Shown here piece after piece: positions 25,901-39,949 of a stretch of DNA of 64,000 nt (the first letter of the stretch is position 1; each line of letters starts with the position of its first letter). The stretch is from NCBI GenBank assembly GCA_946800325.1, contig OX326960.1, positions 35,059,629-35,123,628 on the forward strand. The letters run 5' to 3'. The notes under the pieces were generated by a model. It was given only the letters and a program-made list of their open reading frames with translations, did not search any database and was not told where the DNA came from. The DNA comes from Luzula sylvatica. Taxonomy: Eukaryota; Streptophyta; Magnoliopsida; Poales; Juncaceae. The translations under genes and the position numbers were made by a program.

Positions 25901-26788
25901 TTTGTTTTTCTATTCAAAACAAGATTTTAACGCTTTGAGGAGTTCAAATAACGTGTTTTTAGATCATTTGTATCGTATCTTTTAGTACATAACTTTTCAC
26001 CAAATTTCACAAACACTAAGGAAATTTGTTTTTCGATTCAAAACAAGATTTTAACGCTTTGAGGAGTTCAAATAACGTGTTTTTAGTTCATTTGTATCGT
26101 ATGTTTTACTACATAACTTTTCACCAAATTTCACAAACACTAAGGAAGTTTGTTTTTCGAGTCAAAACAAGATTTTAACGCTTTGAGGAGTTCAAATAAC
26201 GTGTTTTTAGATCATTTGTATCGTATCTTTTAGTACATAACGTTTCACCAAATTTCACAAACACTAAGGAAGTTTGTTTTTCGATTCAAAACAAGATTTT
26301 AACGCTTTGAGGAGTTCAAATAACGTGTTTTTAGATCATTTGTATCGTATCTTTTACTACATAACTTTTCACCAAATTTGACAAACACTAAGAAAGTTTG
26401 TTTTTCGATTTCAAAACAAGATTTTAACGCTTTGAGGAGTTCAAATAACGTGTTTTCAGGTCATTTGTATCGTATCTTTTAGTACATAACTTTTCACCAA
26501 ATTTCAGAAACACTAAGGAAGTTTGTTTTTCGATTCAAAACAAGATTTTAACGCTTTGAGGAGTTCAAATAACGTGTTTTTAGATCATTTGTATCGTATC
26601 TTTTAGTACATAACTTTTCACCAAATTTCACAAACACTAGGAAAGTTTGTTTTTCGTTTCAAAACAAAATTTTAACGCTTTGAGGAGTTCAAATAACGTG
26701 TTTTTAGATCATTTGTATCGTATCTTTTAGTACATAACTTTTCACCAAATTTCAGAAACACTAAGGAAGTTTGTTTTTCTATTCAAAA
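22941..26788 (+). repeat. HOR family B, complete 31-mer, copy 1
   Basis: First full 31-monomer unit of family B: 31 x 124 plus four 125-bp monomers (B3, B8, B13, B28) gives 3,848 bp. Landmarks: B1 cagatta; B3 cagtaag with tail tagatttc; B4 cataaac; B5 ttatcgc; B6 cacaaatac; B7 cgaaa; B9 caata with cacccaa; B10 gtttattttt; B12 aataatgtg; B17 cagatta/tatatttt; B20 gtacgtaacg; B23 gtggtttt; B24 aatgc with cataacattt. B1-B3, B6-B9, B24-B27 and B28-B31 resemble A1-A3, A28-A31, A6-A9 and A44-A47, so B looks like a rearranged assembly of A-type pieces. Confidence 0.92.
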
Positions 26789-27906
26789 CAAGATTTTAAC
26801 GCTTTGAGGAGTTCAAATAACGTGTTTTCAGATTATTTGTATCGTATCTTTTACTACATAACTTTTCACCAAATTTCAGAAACACTAAGGAAGTTTGTTT
26901 TTCTATTCAAAACAAGATTTTAACGCTTTGAGGAGTTCAAATAACGTGTTTTTAGATCATTTGTATCGTATCTTTTAGTACATAACTTTTCACCAAATTT
27001 CACAAACACTAAGGAAGTTTGTTTTTCGATTCAAAACAAAATTTTAACGCTTTGAGGAGTTCAAATAACGTGTTTTTAGATCATTTGTATCGTATCTTTT
27101 ACTACATAACTTTTCACCAAATTTGACAAACAGTAAGAAAGTTTGTTTTTAGATTTGAAAACAAGATTTTAACGCTTTGAGGAGTTCAAATAACGTGTTT
27201 TCAGGTCATTTGTATCGTATCTTTTAGTACATAACTTTTCACCAAATTTCAGAAACACTAAGGAAGTTTGTTTTTCGATTCAAAACAAGATTTTAACGCT
27301 TTGAGGAGTTCAAATAACGTATTTTTAGATCATTTGTATCGTATCTTTTAGTACATAACTTTTCACCAAATTTCACAAACACTAAGGAAGTTTGTTTTTC
27401 GAGTCAAAACAATATTTTAACGCTTTGAGGAGTTCAAATAACGTGTTTTTAGATCATTTGTATCGTATCTTTTAGTACATAACTTTTCAGCAAATTTCAC
27501 AAATACTAAGGAAGTTTGTTTTTCGATTCAAAACGAAATTTTAACGCTTTGAGGAGTTCAAATAACGTGTTTTTAGATCATTTGTATCGTATCTTTTACT
27601 ACATAACTTTTCACCAAATTTCAGAAACACTAAGGAAGTTTGTTTTTCGATTCAAAACAAGATTTTAACGCTTTGAGGAGTTCAAATAACGTGTTTTTAG
27701 ATCATTTGTATCGTATCTTTTAGTACATAACTTTTCACCAAATTTCACAAACACTAAGGAAGTTTGTTTTTCGATTTCAAAACAATATTTTAACGCTTTG
27801 AGGAGTTCAAATAACGTGTTTTTAGTTCATTTGTATCGTATCTTTTAGTACATAACTTTTCACCCAATTTCACAAACACTAAGGAAGTTTGTTTTTCGAG
27901 TCAAAA
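26789..27906 (+). repeat. HOR family B, partial copy (B1-B9)
   Basis: Nine monomers of the B order. This copy is a second B subtype: B4 reads cagaaac rather than cataaac, B5 has gtattttt instead of ttatcgc, and B6 starts caata. The same three differences recur in the copies starting at 43798, 47646 and 56335. Its third monomer ends tagatttg, a private change. The copy is cut short by a switch into family A in the next monomer. Confidence 0.9.
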
Positions 27907-30900
27907 CAAGATTTTAACGCTTTGAGGAGTTCAAATAACGTGTTTTTAGATCATTTGTATCGTATCTTTTACTACATAACTTTTCACCAAATTTGACAAA
28001 CAGTAAGAAAGTTTGTTTTTCGATTCAAAACAAGATTTTAACGCTTTGAGGAGTTCAAATAACGTGTTTTTAGATCATTTGTATCGTATCTTTTAGTACA
28101 TAACTTTTCACCAAATTTCACAAACACTCGGAAAGTTTGTTTTTCGTTTCAAAACAAGATTTTAACGCTTTGAGGAGTTCAAATAACGTGTTTTTAGATC
28201 ATTTGTATCGTATCTTTTAGTACATAACTTTTCACCAAATTTCAGAAACACTAAGGAAGTTTGTTTTTCTATTCAAAACAAGATTTTAACGCTTTGAGGA
28301 GTTCAAATAACGTGTTTTCAGATTATTTGTATCGTATATTTTACTACATAACATTTCACCAAATTTCAGAAACACTAAGGAAGTTTGTTTTTCTATTCAA
28401 AACAAGATTTTAACGCTTTGAGGAGTTCAAATAACGTGTTTTTAGATCATTTGTATCGTATCTTTTAGTACATAACTTTTCACCAAATTTCACAAACACT
28501 AAGGAAATTTGTTTTTCGATTCAAAACAAGATTTTAACGCTTTGAGGAGTTCAAATAACGTGTTTTTAGTTCATTTGTATCGTATGTTTTACTACATAAC
28601 TTTTCACCAAATTTCACAAACACTAAGGAAGTTTGTTTTTCGAGTCAAAACAAGATTTTAACGCTTTGAGGAGTTCAAATAACGTGTTTTTAGATCATTT
28701 GTATCGTATCTTTTAGTACATAACGTTTCACCAAATTTCACAAACACTAAGGAAGTTTGTTTTTCGATTCAAAACAAGATTTTAACGCTTTGAGGAGTTC
28801 AAATAACGTGTTTTTAGTTCATTTGTATCGTATGTTTTACTACATAACTTTTCACCAAATTTCACAAACACTAAGGAAGTTTGTTTTTCGAGTCAAAACA
28901 AGATTTTAACGCTTTGAGGAGTTCAAATAACGTGTTTTTAGATCATTTGTATCGTATCTTTTAGTACATAACTTTTCAGCAAATTTCACAAACACTAAGG
29001 AAGTTTGTTTTTCGATTCAAAACGAAATTTTAACGCTTTGAGGAGTTCAAATAACGTGTTTTTAGATCATTTGTATCGTATCTTTTACTACATAACTTTT
29101 CACCAAATTTCAGAAACACTAAGGAAGTTTGTTTTTCGATTCAAAACAAGATTTTAACGCTTTGAGGAGTTCAAATAACGTGTTTTTAGATCATTTGTAT
29201 CGTATCTTTTACTACATAACTTTTCACCAAATTTGACAAACACTAAGAAAGTTTGTTTTTCGATTTCAAAACAAGATTTTAACGCTTTGAGGAGTTCAAA
29301 TAACGTGTTTTCAGGTCATTTGTATCGTATCTTTTAGTACATAACTTTTCACCAAATTTCAGAGACACTAAGGAAGTTTGTTTTTCGATTCAAAACAAGA
29401 TTTTAACGCTTTGAGGAGTTCAAATAACGTGTTTTTAGTTCATTTGTATCGTATGTTTTACTACATAACTTTTCACCAAATTTCACAAACACTAAGGAAG
29501 TTTGTTTTTCGAGTCAAAACAAGATTTTAACGCTTTGAGGAGTTCAAATAACGTGTTTTTAGATCATTTTTATCGTATCTTTTAGTACATAACTTTTCAC
29601 CAAATTTCACAAACACTAAGGAATTTTGTTTTTCGATTCAAAACAAAATTTTAACGCTTTGAGGTGTTCAAATAACGTGTTTTTAGATCATTTGTATCGT
29701 ATCTTTTACTACATAACGTTTCACCAAATTTGACAAACACTAAGAAAGTTTGTTTTTCGATTTCAAAACAAAATTTTAACGCTTTGAGGAGTTCAAATAA
29801 CGTGTTTTCAGGTCATTTGTATCGTATCTTTTAGTACATAACTTTTCACCAAATTTCAGAAACACTAAGGAAGTTTGTTTTTCGGTTCAAAACAAGATTT
29901 TAACGCTTTGAGGAGTTCAAATAACGTGTTTTTAGATCATTTCTATCGTATCTTTTAGTACATAACTTTTCACCAAATTTCACAAACACTAGGAAAGTTT
30001 GTTTTTCGTTTCAAAACAAGATTTTAACGCTTTGAGGAGTTCAAATAACGTGTTTTTAGATCATTTGTATCATATCTTTTACTACATAACTTTTCACCAA
30101 ATTTGACAAACACTAAGAAAGTTTGTTTTTCGATTTCAAAACAAGATTTTAACGCTTTGAGGAGTTCAAATAACGTGTTTTCAGGTCATTTGTATCGTAT
30201 CTTTTAGTACATAACTTTTCACCAAATTTCAGAGACACTAAGGAAGTTTGTTTTTCGATTCAAAACAAGATTTTAACGCTTTGAGGAGTTCAAATAACGT
30301 GTTTTTAGATCATTTGTATCGTATCTTTTAGTACATAACTTTTCACCAAATTTCACAAACACTCGGAAAGTTTGTTTTTCGTTTCAAAACAAGATTTTAA
30401 CGCTTTGAGGAGTTCAAATAACGTGTTTTTAGATCATTTGTATCGTATCTTTTAGTACATAACTTTTCACCAAATTTCAGAAACACTAAGGAAGTTTGTT
30501 TTTCTATTCAAAACAAGATTTTAACGCTTTGAGGAGTTCAAATAACGTGTTTTTAGATCATTTGTATCGTATCTTTTAGTACATAACTTTTCACCAAATT
30601 TCACAAACACTAAGGAAATTTGTTTTTCGATTCAAAACAAGATTTTAACGCTTTGAGGAGTTCAAATAACGTGTTTTTAGTTCATTTGTATCGTATGTTT
30701 TACTACATAACTTTTCACCAAATTTCACAAACACTAAGGAAGTTTGTTTTTCGAGTCAAAACAAGATTTTAACGCTTTGAGGAGTTCAAATAACGTGTTT
30801 TTAGATCATTTGTATCGTATCTTTTAGTACATAACGTTTCACCAAATTTCACAAACACTAAGGAAGTTTGTTTTTCGATTCAAAACAAGATTTTAACGCT

Positions 30901-33493
30901 TTGAGGAGTTCAAATAACGTGTTTTTAGTTCATTTGTATCGTATGTTTTACTACATAACTTTTCACCAAATTTCACAAACACTAAGGAAGTTTGTTTTTC
31001 GAGTCAAAACAAGATTTTAACGCTTTGAGGAGTTCAAATAACGTGTTTTTAGATCATTTGTATCGTATCTTTTAGTACATAACTTTTCAGCAAATTTCAC
31101 AAACACTAAGGAAGTTTGTTTTTCGATTCAAAACGAAATTTTAACGCTTTGAGGAGTTCAAATAACGTGTTTTTAGATCATTTGTATCGTATCTTTTACT
31201 ACATAACTTTTCACCAAATTTCAGAAACACTAAGGAAGTTTGTTTTTCGATTCAAAACAAGATTTTAACGCTTTGAGGAGTTCAAATAACGTGTTTTTAG
31301 ATCATTTGTATCGTATCTTTTAGTACATAACTTTTCACCAAATTTCACAAACACTAATGAAGTTTGTTTTTCGATTTCAAAACAATATTTTAACGCTTTG
31401 AGGAGTTCAAATAACGTGTTTTTAGTTCATTTGTATCGTATCTTTTAGTACATAACTTTTCACCAAATTTCACAAACACTAAGGAAGTTTGTTTTTCGAG
31501 TCAAAACAAGATTTTAACGCTTTGAGGAGTTCAAATAACGTGTTTTTAGATCATTTGTATCGTATCTTTTAGTACATAACTTTTCACCAAATTTCAGAAA
31601 CACTAAGGAAGTTTGTTTTTCTATTCAAAACAAGATTTTAACGCTTTGAGGAGTTCAAATAACGTGTTTTTAGTTCATTTGTATCGTATGTTTTACTACA
31701 TAACTTTTCACCAAATTTCAGAAACACTAAGGAAGTTTGTTTTTCGAGTCAAAACAAGATTTTAACGCTTTGAGGAGTTCAAATAACGTGTTTTTAGATC
31801 ATTTGTATCGTATCTTTTAGTACATAACTTTTCACCAAATGTCACAAACACTAAGGAAGTTTGTTTTTCGATTCAAAACGAAATTTTAACGCTTTGAGGA
31901 GTTCAAATAACGTGTTTATAGATCATTTGTATCGTATCTTTTACTACATAACTTTTCACCAAATTTCAGAAACACTAAGGAAGTTTGTTTTTCGATTCAA
32001 AACAAGATTTTAACGCTGTGAGGAGTTCAAATAACGTGTTTTTAGATCATTTGCATCGTATCTTTTACTACATAACTTTTCACCAAATTTGACAAACACT
32101 AAGAAAGTTTGTTTTTCGATTTCAAAACAAGATTTTAACGCTTTGAGGAGTTCAAATAACGTGTTTTCAGGTCATTTGTATCGTATCTTTTAGTACATAA
32201 CTTTTCACCAAATTTCAGAAACACTAAGGAAGTTTGTTTTTCGATTCAAAACAAGATTTTAACGCTTTGAGGAGTTCAAATAACGTGTTTTTAGATCATT
32301 TGTATCGTATCTTTTAGTACATAACTTTTCAGCAAATTTCACAAACACTAGGAAAGTTTGTTTTTCGTTTCAAAACAAGATTTTAACGCTTTGAGGAGTT
32401 CAAATAACGTGTTTTTAGATCATTTGTATCGTATCTTTTACTACATAACTTTTCACCAAATTTGACAAACACTAAGAAAGTTTGTTTTTCGATTTCAAAA
32501 CAAGATTTTAACGCTTTGAGGAGTTCAAATAACGTGTTTTCAGGTCATTTGTATCGTATCTTTTAGTACATAACTTTTCACCAAATTTCAGAAACACTAA
32601 GGAAGTTTGTTTTTCGATTCAAAACAAGATTTTAACGCTTTGAGGAGTTCAAATAACGTGTTTTTAGATCATTTGTATCGTATCTTTTAGTACATAACTT
32701 TTCACCAAATTTCACAAACACTAGGAAAGTTTGTTTTTCGTTTCAAAACAAGATTTTAACGCTTTGAGGAGTTCAAATAACGTGTTTTTAGTTCATTTGT
32801 ATCGTATGTTTTACTACATAACTTTTCACCAAATTTCACAAACACTAAGGAAGTTTGTTTTTCGAGTCAAAACAAGATTTTAACGCTTTGAGGAGTTCAA
32901 ATAACGTGTTTTTAGATCATTTGTATCGTATCTTTTAGTACATAACGTTTCACCAAATTTCACAAACACTAAGGAAGTTTGTTTTTCGATTCAAAACAAG
33001 ATTTTAACGCTTTGAGGAGTTCAAATAACGTGTTTTTAGATCATTTGTATCGTATCTTTTACTACATAACTTTTCACCAAATTTGACAAACACTAAGAAA
33101 GTTTGTTTTTCGATTTCAAAACAAGATTTTAACGCTTTGAGGAGTTCAAATAACGTGTTTTCAGGTCATTTGTATCGTATCTTTTAGTACATAACTTTTC
33201 ACCAAATTTCAGAAACACTAAGGAAGTTTGTTTTTCGATTCAAAACAAGATTTTAACGCTTTGAGGAGTTCAAATAACGTGTTTTTAGATCATTTGTATC
33301 GTATCTTTTAGTACATAACTTTTCACCAAATTTCACAAACACTAGGAAAGTTTGTTTTTCGTTTCAAAACAAGATTTTAACGCTTTGAGGAGTTCAAATA
33401 ACGTGTTTTTAGATCATTTGTATCGTATCTTTTAGTACATAACTTTTCACCAAATTTCAGAAACACTAAGGAAGTTTGTTTTTCTATTCAAAA
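27907..33493 (+). repeat. HOR family A, partial copy 3 (A3-A47)
   Basis: Forty-five monomers (5,587 bp), matching A3 to A47 in order and exactly matching the length expected for a 47-mer lacking its first two monomers. The first monomer is a hybrid: its start (caaga) is B10-like and its actac/cagtaag part is A3, placing the exchange within about 27911-27971. Monomer A24 is intact here, unlike in the unit at 17135. All later A landmarks (cactcgg, gaggtgttc, tcatatc, gctgtgag) are present. Confidence 0.91.
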
Positions 33494-36400
33494 CAAGATT
33501 TTAACGCTTTGAGGAGTTCAAATAACGTGTTTTCAGATTATTTGTATCGTATCTTTTACTACATAACTTTTCACCAAATTTCAGAAACACTAAGGAAGTT
33601 TGTTTTTCTATTCAAAACAAGATTTTAACGCTTTGAGGAGTTCAAATAACGTGTTTTTAGATCATTTGTATCGTATCTTTTAGTACATAACTTTTCACCA
33701 AATTTCACAAACACTAAGGAAGTTTGTTTTTCGATTCAAAACAAAATTTTAACGCTTTGAGGAGTTCAAATAACGTGTTTTTAGATCATTTGTATCGTAT
33801 CTTTTACTACATAACTTTTCACCAAATTTGACAAACAGTAAGAAAGTTTGTTTTTAGATTTCAAAACAAGATTTTAACGCTTTGAGGAGTTCAAATAACG
33901 TGTTTTCAGGTCATTTGTATCGTATCTTTTAGTACATAACTTTTCACCAAATTTCATAAACACTAAGGAAGTTTGTTTTTCGATTCAAAACAAGATTTTA
34001 TCGCTTTGAGGAGTTCAAATAACGTGTTTTTAGATCATTTGTATCGTATCTTTTAGTACATAACTTTTCACCAAATTTCACAAACACTAAGGAAGTTTGT
34101 TTTTCGAGTCAAAACAAGATTTTAACGCTTTGAGGAGTTCAAATAACGTGTTTTTAGATCATTTGTATCGTATCTTTTAGTACATAACTTTTCAGCAAAT
34201 TTCACAAATACTAAGGAAGTTTGTTTTTCGATTCAAAACGAAATTTTAACGCTTTGAGGAGTTCAAATAACGTGTTTTTAGATCATTTGTATCGTATCTT
34301 TTACTACATAACTTTTCACCAAATTTCAGAAACACTAAGGAAGTTTGTTTTTCGATTCAAAACAAGATTTTAACGCTTTGAGGAGTTCAAATAACGTGTT
34401 TTTAGATCATTTGTATCGTATCTTTTAGTACATAACTTTTCACCAAATTTCACAAACACTAAGGAAGTTTGTTTTTCGATTTCAAAACAATATTTTAACG
34501 CTTTGAGGAGTTCAAATAACGTGTTTTTAGTTCATTTGTATCGTATCTTTTAGTACATAACTTTTCACCCAATTTCACAAACACTAAGGAAGTTTGTTTT
34601 TCGAGTCAAAACAAGATTTTAACGCTTTGAGGAGTTCAAATAACGTGTTTTTAGATCATTTGTATCGTATCTTTTAGTACATAACTTTTCACCAAATTTC
34701 ACAAACACTAAGGAAGTTTATTTTTCGATTCAAAACAAGATTTTAACGCTTTGAGGAGTTCAAATAACGTGTTTTTAGTTCATTTGTATCGTATGTTTTA
34801 CTACATAACTTTTCACCAAATTTCACAAACACTAAGGAAGTTTGTTTTTTGAGTCAAAACAAGATTTTAACGCTTTGAGGAGTTCAAATAATGTGTTTTT
34901 AGATCATTTGTATCGTATCTTTTAGTACATAACTTTTCACCAAATTTCACAAACACTAAGGAAGTTTGTTTTTCGATTCAAAACAAAATTTTAACGCTTT
35001 GAGGAGTTCAAATAACGTGTTTTTAGATCATTTGTATCGTATCTTTTACTACATAACTTTTCACCAAATTTGACAAACACTAAGAAAGTTTGTTTTTCGA
35101 TTTCAAAACAAGATTTTAACGCTTTGAGGAGTTCAAATAACGTGTTTTCAGGTCATTTGTATCGTATCTTTTAGTACATAACTTTTCACCAAATTTCAGA
35201 AACACTAAGGAAGTTTGTTTTTCGATTCAAAACAAGATTTTAACGCTTTGAGGAGTTCAAATAACGTGTTTTTAGATCATTTGTATCGTATCTTTTAGTA
35301 CATAACTTTTCACCAAATTTCACAAACACTAGGAAAGTTTGTTTTTCGTTTCAAAACAAGATTTTAACGCTTTGAGGAGTTCAAATAACGTGTTTTTAGA
35401 TCATTTGTATCGTATCTTTTAGTACATAACTTTTCACCAAATTTCAGAAACACTAAGGAAGTTTGTTTTTCTATTCAAAACAAGATTTTAACGCTTTGAG
35501 GAGTTCAAATAACGTGTTTTCAGATTATTTGTATCGTATATTTTACTACATAACTTTTCACCAAATTTCAGAAACACTAAGGAAGTTTGTTTTTCTATTC
35601 AAAACAAGATTTTAACGCTTTGAGGAGTTCAAATAACGTGTTTTTAGATCATTTGTATCGTATCTTTTAGTACATAACTTTTCACCAAATTTCACAAACA
35701 CTAAGGAAATTTGTTTTTCGATTCAAAACAAGATTTTAACGCTTTGAGGAGTTCAAATAACGTGTTTTTAGTTCATTTGTATCGTATCTTTTACTACATA
35801 ACTTTTCACCAAATTTCACAAACACTAAGGAAGTTTGTTTTTCGAGTCAAAACAAGATTTTAACGCTTTGAGGAGTTCAAATAACGTGTTTTTAGATCAT
35901 TTGTATCGTATCTTTTAGTACGTAACGTTTCACCAAATTTCACAAACACTAAGGAAGTTTGTTTTTCGATTCAAAACAAGATTTTAACGCTTTGAGGAGT
36001 TCAAATAACGTGTTTTTAGATCATTTGTATCGTATCTTTTAGTACATAACTTTTCACCAAATTTCACAAACACTAAGGAAATTTGTTTTTCGATTCAAAA
36101 CAAGATTTTAACGCTTTGAGGAGTTCAAATAACGTGTTTTTAGTTCATTTGTATCGTATCTTTTAGTACATAACTTTTCACCAAATTTCACAAACACTAA
36201 GGAAGTTTGTTTTTCGAGTCAAAACAAGATTTTAACGCTTTGAGGAGTTCAAATAACGTGGTTTTAGATCATTTGTATCGTATCTTTTAGTACATAACTT
36301 TTCACCAAATTTCAGAAACACTAAGGAAGTTTGTTTTTCTATTCAAAACAAGATTTTAATGCTTTGAGGAGTTCAAATAACGTGTTTTCAGATTATTTGT

Positions 36401-37093
36401 ATCGTATATTTTACTACATAACATTTCACCAAATTTCAGAAACACTAAGGAAGTTTGTTTTTCTATTCAAAACAAGATTTTAACGCTTTGAGGAGTTCAA
36501 ATAACGTGTTTTTAGATCATTTGTATCGTATCTTTTAGTACATAACTTTTCACCAAATTTCACAAACACTAAGGAAATTTGTTTTTCGATTCAAAACAAG
36601 ATTTTAACGCTTTGAGGAGTTCAAATAACGTGTTTTTAGTTCATTTGTATCGTATGTTTTACTACATAACTTTTCACCAAATTTCACAAACACTAAGGAA
36701 GTTTGTTTTTCGAGTCAAAACAAGATTTTAACGCTTTGAGGAGTTCAAATAACGTGTTTTTAGATCATTTGTATCGTATCTTTTAGTACATAACGTTTCA
36801 CCAAATTTCACAAACACTAAGGAAGTTTGTTTTTCGATTCAAAACAAGATTTTAACGCTTTGAGGAGTTCAAATAACGTGTTTTTAGATCATTTGTATCG
36901 TATCTTTTACTACATAACTTTTCACCAAATTTGACAAACACTAAGAAAGTTTGTTTTTCGATTTCAAAACAAGATTTTAACGCTTTGAGGAGTTCAAATA
37001 ACGTGTTTTCAGGTCATTTGTATCGTATCTTTTAGTACATAACTTTTCACCAAATTTCAGAAACACTAAGGAAGTTTGTTTTTCGATTCAAAA
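33494..37093 (+). repeat. HOR family B, partial copy (B1-B29)
   Basis: Twenty-nine monomers in B order with the first B subtype (cataaac in B4, ttatcgc in B5, cacaaatac in B6). It is very close to the copy at 22941, but has ttttgagtc near 34848 in B11 and lacks the ctttaaacc change of that copy. It ends just before B30, where the array crosses into an A segment. Confidence 0.91.
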
Positions 37094-37217
37094 CAAGATT
37101 TTAACGCTTTGAGGAGTTCAAATAACGTGTTTTTAGATCATTTGTATCGTATCTTTTAGTACATAACTTTTCACCAAATTTCACAAACACTAAGGAAGTT
37201 TGTTTTTCGAGTCAAAA
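37094..37217 (+). repeat. hybrid B/A junction monomer
   Basis: One 124-bp monomer at the switch from B29 to A26. Its first half (tagatca, agtac) matches B30; its later part (ctaaggaag and tail cgagtc) matches A25 rather than the ctaggaaag/cgtttc of B30. The exchange therefore falls between about monomer positions 66 and 98, with no gain or loss of bases. Confidence 0.82.
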
Positions 37218-39949
37218 CAAGATTTTAACGCTTTGAGGAGTTCAAATAACGTGTTTTTAGATCATTTGTATCGTATCTTTTAGTACATAACGTTTCACCA
37301 AATTTCACAAACACTAAGGAAGTTTGTTTTTCGATTCAAAACAAGATTTTAACGCTTTGAGGATTTCAAATAACGTGTTTTTAGTTCATTTGTATCGTAT
37401 GTTTTACTACATAACTTTTCACCAAATTTCACAAACACTAAGGAAGTTTGTTTTTCGAGTCAAAACAAGATTTTAACGCTTTGAGGAGTTCAAATAACGT
37501 GTTTTTAGATCATTTGTATCGTATCTTTTAGTACATAACTTTTCAGCAAATTTCACAAACACTAAGGAAGTTTGTTTTTCGATTCAAAACGAAATTTTAA
37601 CGCTTTGAGGAGTTCAAATAACGTGTTTTTAGATCATTTGTATCGTATCTTTTACTACATAACTTTTCACCAAATTTCAGAAACACTAAGGAAGTTTGTT
37701 TTTCGATTCAAAACAAGATTTTAACGCTTTGAGGAGTTCAAATAACGTGTTTTTAGATCATTTGTATCGTATCTATTAGTACATAACTTTTCACCCAATT
37801 TCACAAACACTAAGGAAGTTTGTTTTTCGATTTCAAAACAATATTTTAACGCTTTGAGGAGTTCAAATAACGTGTTTTTAGTTCATTTGTATCGTATCTT
37901 TTAGTACATAACTTTTCACCAAATTTCACAAACACTAAGGAAGTTTGTTTTTCGAGTCAAAACAAGATTTTAACGCTTTGAGGAGTTCAAATAACGTGTT
38001 TTTAGATCATTTGTATCGTATCTTTTAGTACATAACTTTTCACCAAATTTCAGAAACACTAAGGAAGTTTGTTTTTCTATTCAAAACAAGATTTTAACGC
38101 TTTGAGGAGTTCAAATAACGTGTTTTTAGTTCATTTGTATCGTATGTTTTACTACATAACTTTTCACCAAATTTCAGAAACACTAAGGAAGTTTGTTTTT
38201 CGAGTCAAAACAAGATTTTAACGCTTTGAGGAGTTCAAATAACGTGTTTTTAGATCATTTGTATCGTATCTTTTAGTACATAACTTTTCACCAAATTTCA
38301 CAAACACTAAGGAAGTTTGTTTTTCGATTCAAAACGAAATTTTAACGCTTTGAGGAGTTCAAATAACGTGTTTATAGATCATTTGTATCGTATCTTTTAC
38401 TACATAACTTTTCACCAAATTTCAGAAACACTAAGGAAGTTTGTTTTTCGATTCAAAACAAGATTTTAACGCTGTGAGGAGTTCAAATAACGTGTTTTTA
38501 GATCATTTGCATCGTATCTTTTACTACATAACTTTTCACCAAATTTGACAAACACTAAGAAAGTTTGTTTTTCGATTTCAAAACAAGATTTTAACGCTTT
38601 GAGGAGTTCAAATAACGTGTTTTCAGGTCATTTGTATCGTATCTTTTAGTACATAACTTTTCACCAAATTTCAGAAACACTAAGGAAGTTTGTTTTTCGA
38701 TTCAAAACAAGATTTTAACGCTTTGAGGAGTTCAAATAACGTGTTTTTAGATCATTTGTATCGTATCTTTTAGTACATAACTTTTCAGCAAATTTCACAA
38801 ACACTAGGAAAGTTTGTTTTTCGTTTCAAAACAAGATTTTAACGCTTTGAGGAGTTCAAATAACGTGTTTTTAGATCATTTGTATCGTATCTTTTACTAC
38901 ATAACTTTTCACCAAATTTGACAAACACTAAGAAAGTTTGTTTTTCGATTTCAAAACAAGATTTTAACGCTTTGAGGAGTTCAAATAACGTGTTTTCAGG
39001 TCATTTGTATCGTATCTTTTAGTACATAACTTTTCACCAAATTTCAGAAACACTAAGGAAGTTTGTTTTTCGATTCAAAACAAGATTTTAACGCTTTGAG
39101 GAGTTCAAATAACGTGTTTTTAGATCATTTGTATCGTATCTTTTAGTACATAACTTTTCACCAAATTTCACAAACACTAGGAAAGTTTGTTTTTCGTTTC
39201 AAAACAAGATTTTAACGCTTTGAGGAGTTCAAATAACGTGTTTTTAGTTCATTTGTATCGTATGTTTTACTACATAACTTTTCACCAAATTTCACAAACA
39301 CTAAGGAAGTTTGTTTTTCGAGTCAAAACAAGATTTTAACGCTTTGAGGAGTTCAAATAACGTGTTTTTAGATCATTTGTATCGTATCTTTTAGTACATA
39401 ACGTTTCACCAAATTTCACAAACACTAAGGAAGTTTGTTTTTCGATTCAAAACAAGATTTTAACGCTTTGAGGAGTTCAAATAACGTGTTTTTAGATCAT
39501 TTGTATCGTATCTTTTACTACATAACTTTTCACCAAATTTGACAAACACTAAGAAAGTTTGTTTTTCGATTTCAAAACAAGATTTTAACGCTTTGAGGAG
39601 TTCAAATAACGTGTTTTCAGGTCATTTGTATCGTATCTTTTAGTACATAACTTTTCACCAAATTTCAGAAACACTAAGGAAGTTTGTTTTTCGATTCAAA
39701 ACAAGATTTTAACGCTTTGAGGAGTTCAAATAACGTGTTTTTAGATCATTTGTATCGTATCTTTTAGTACATAACTTTTCACCAAATTTCACAAACACTA
39801 GGAAAGTTTGTTTTTCGTTTCAAAACAAGATTTTAACGCTTTGAGGAGTTCAAATAACGTGTTTTTAGATCATTTGTATCGTATCTTTTAGTACATAACT
39901 TTTCACCAAATTTCAGAAACACTAAGGAAGTTTGTTTTTCTATTCAAAA
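37218..39949 (+). repeat. HOR family A segment (A26-A47)
   Basis: Twenty-two monomers, four of 125 bp (2,732 bp), in the order A26 to A47: cataacgttt, tagttca/tatg, cagcaaa, cgaaa, caata, gtttatag, gctgtgag/tgcatc and so on. Private changes are ggatttc near 37363, tctattag near 37773, and cacccaa near 37795, the last otherwise typical of B9. Together with 33494-37217 it forms a 52-monomer compound unit. Confidence 0.9.
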
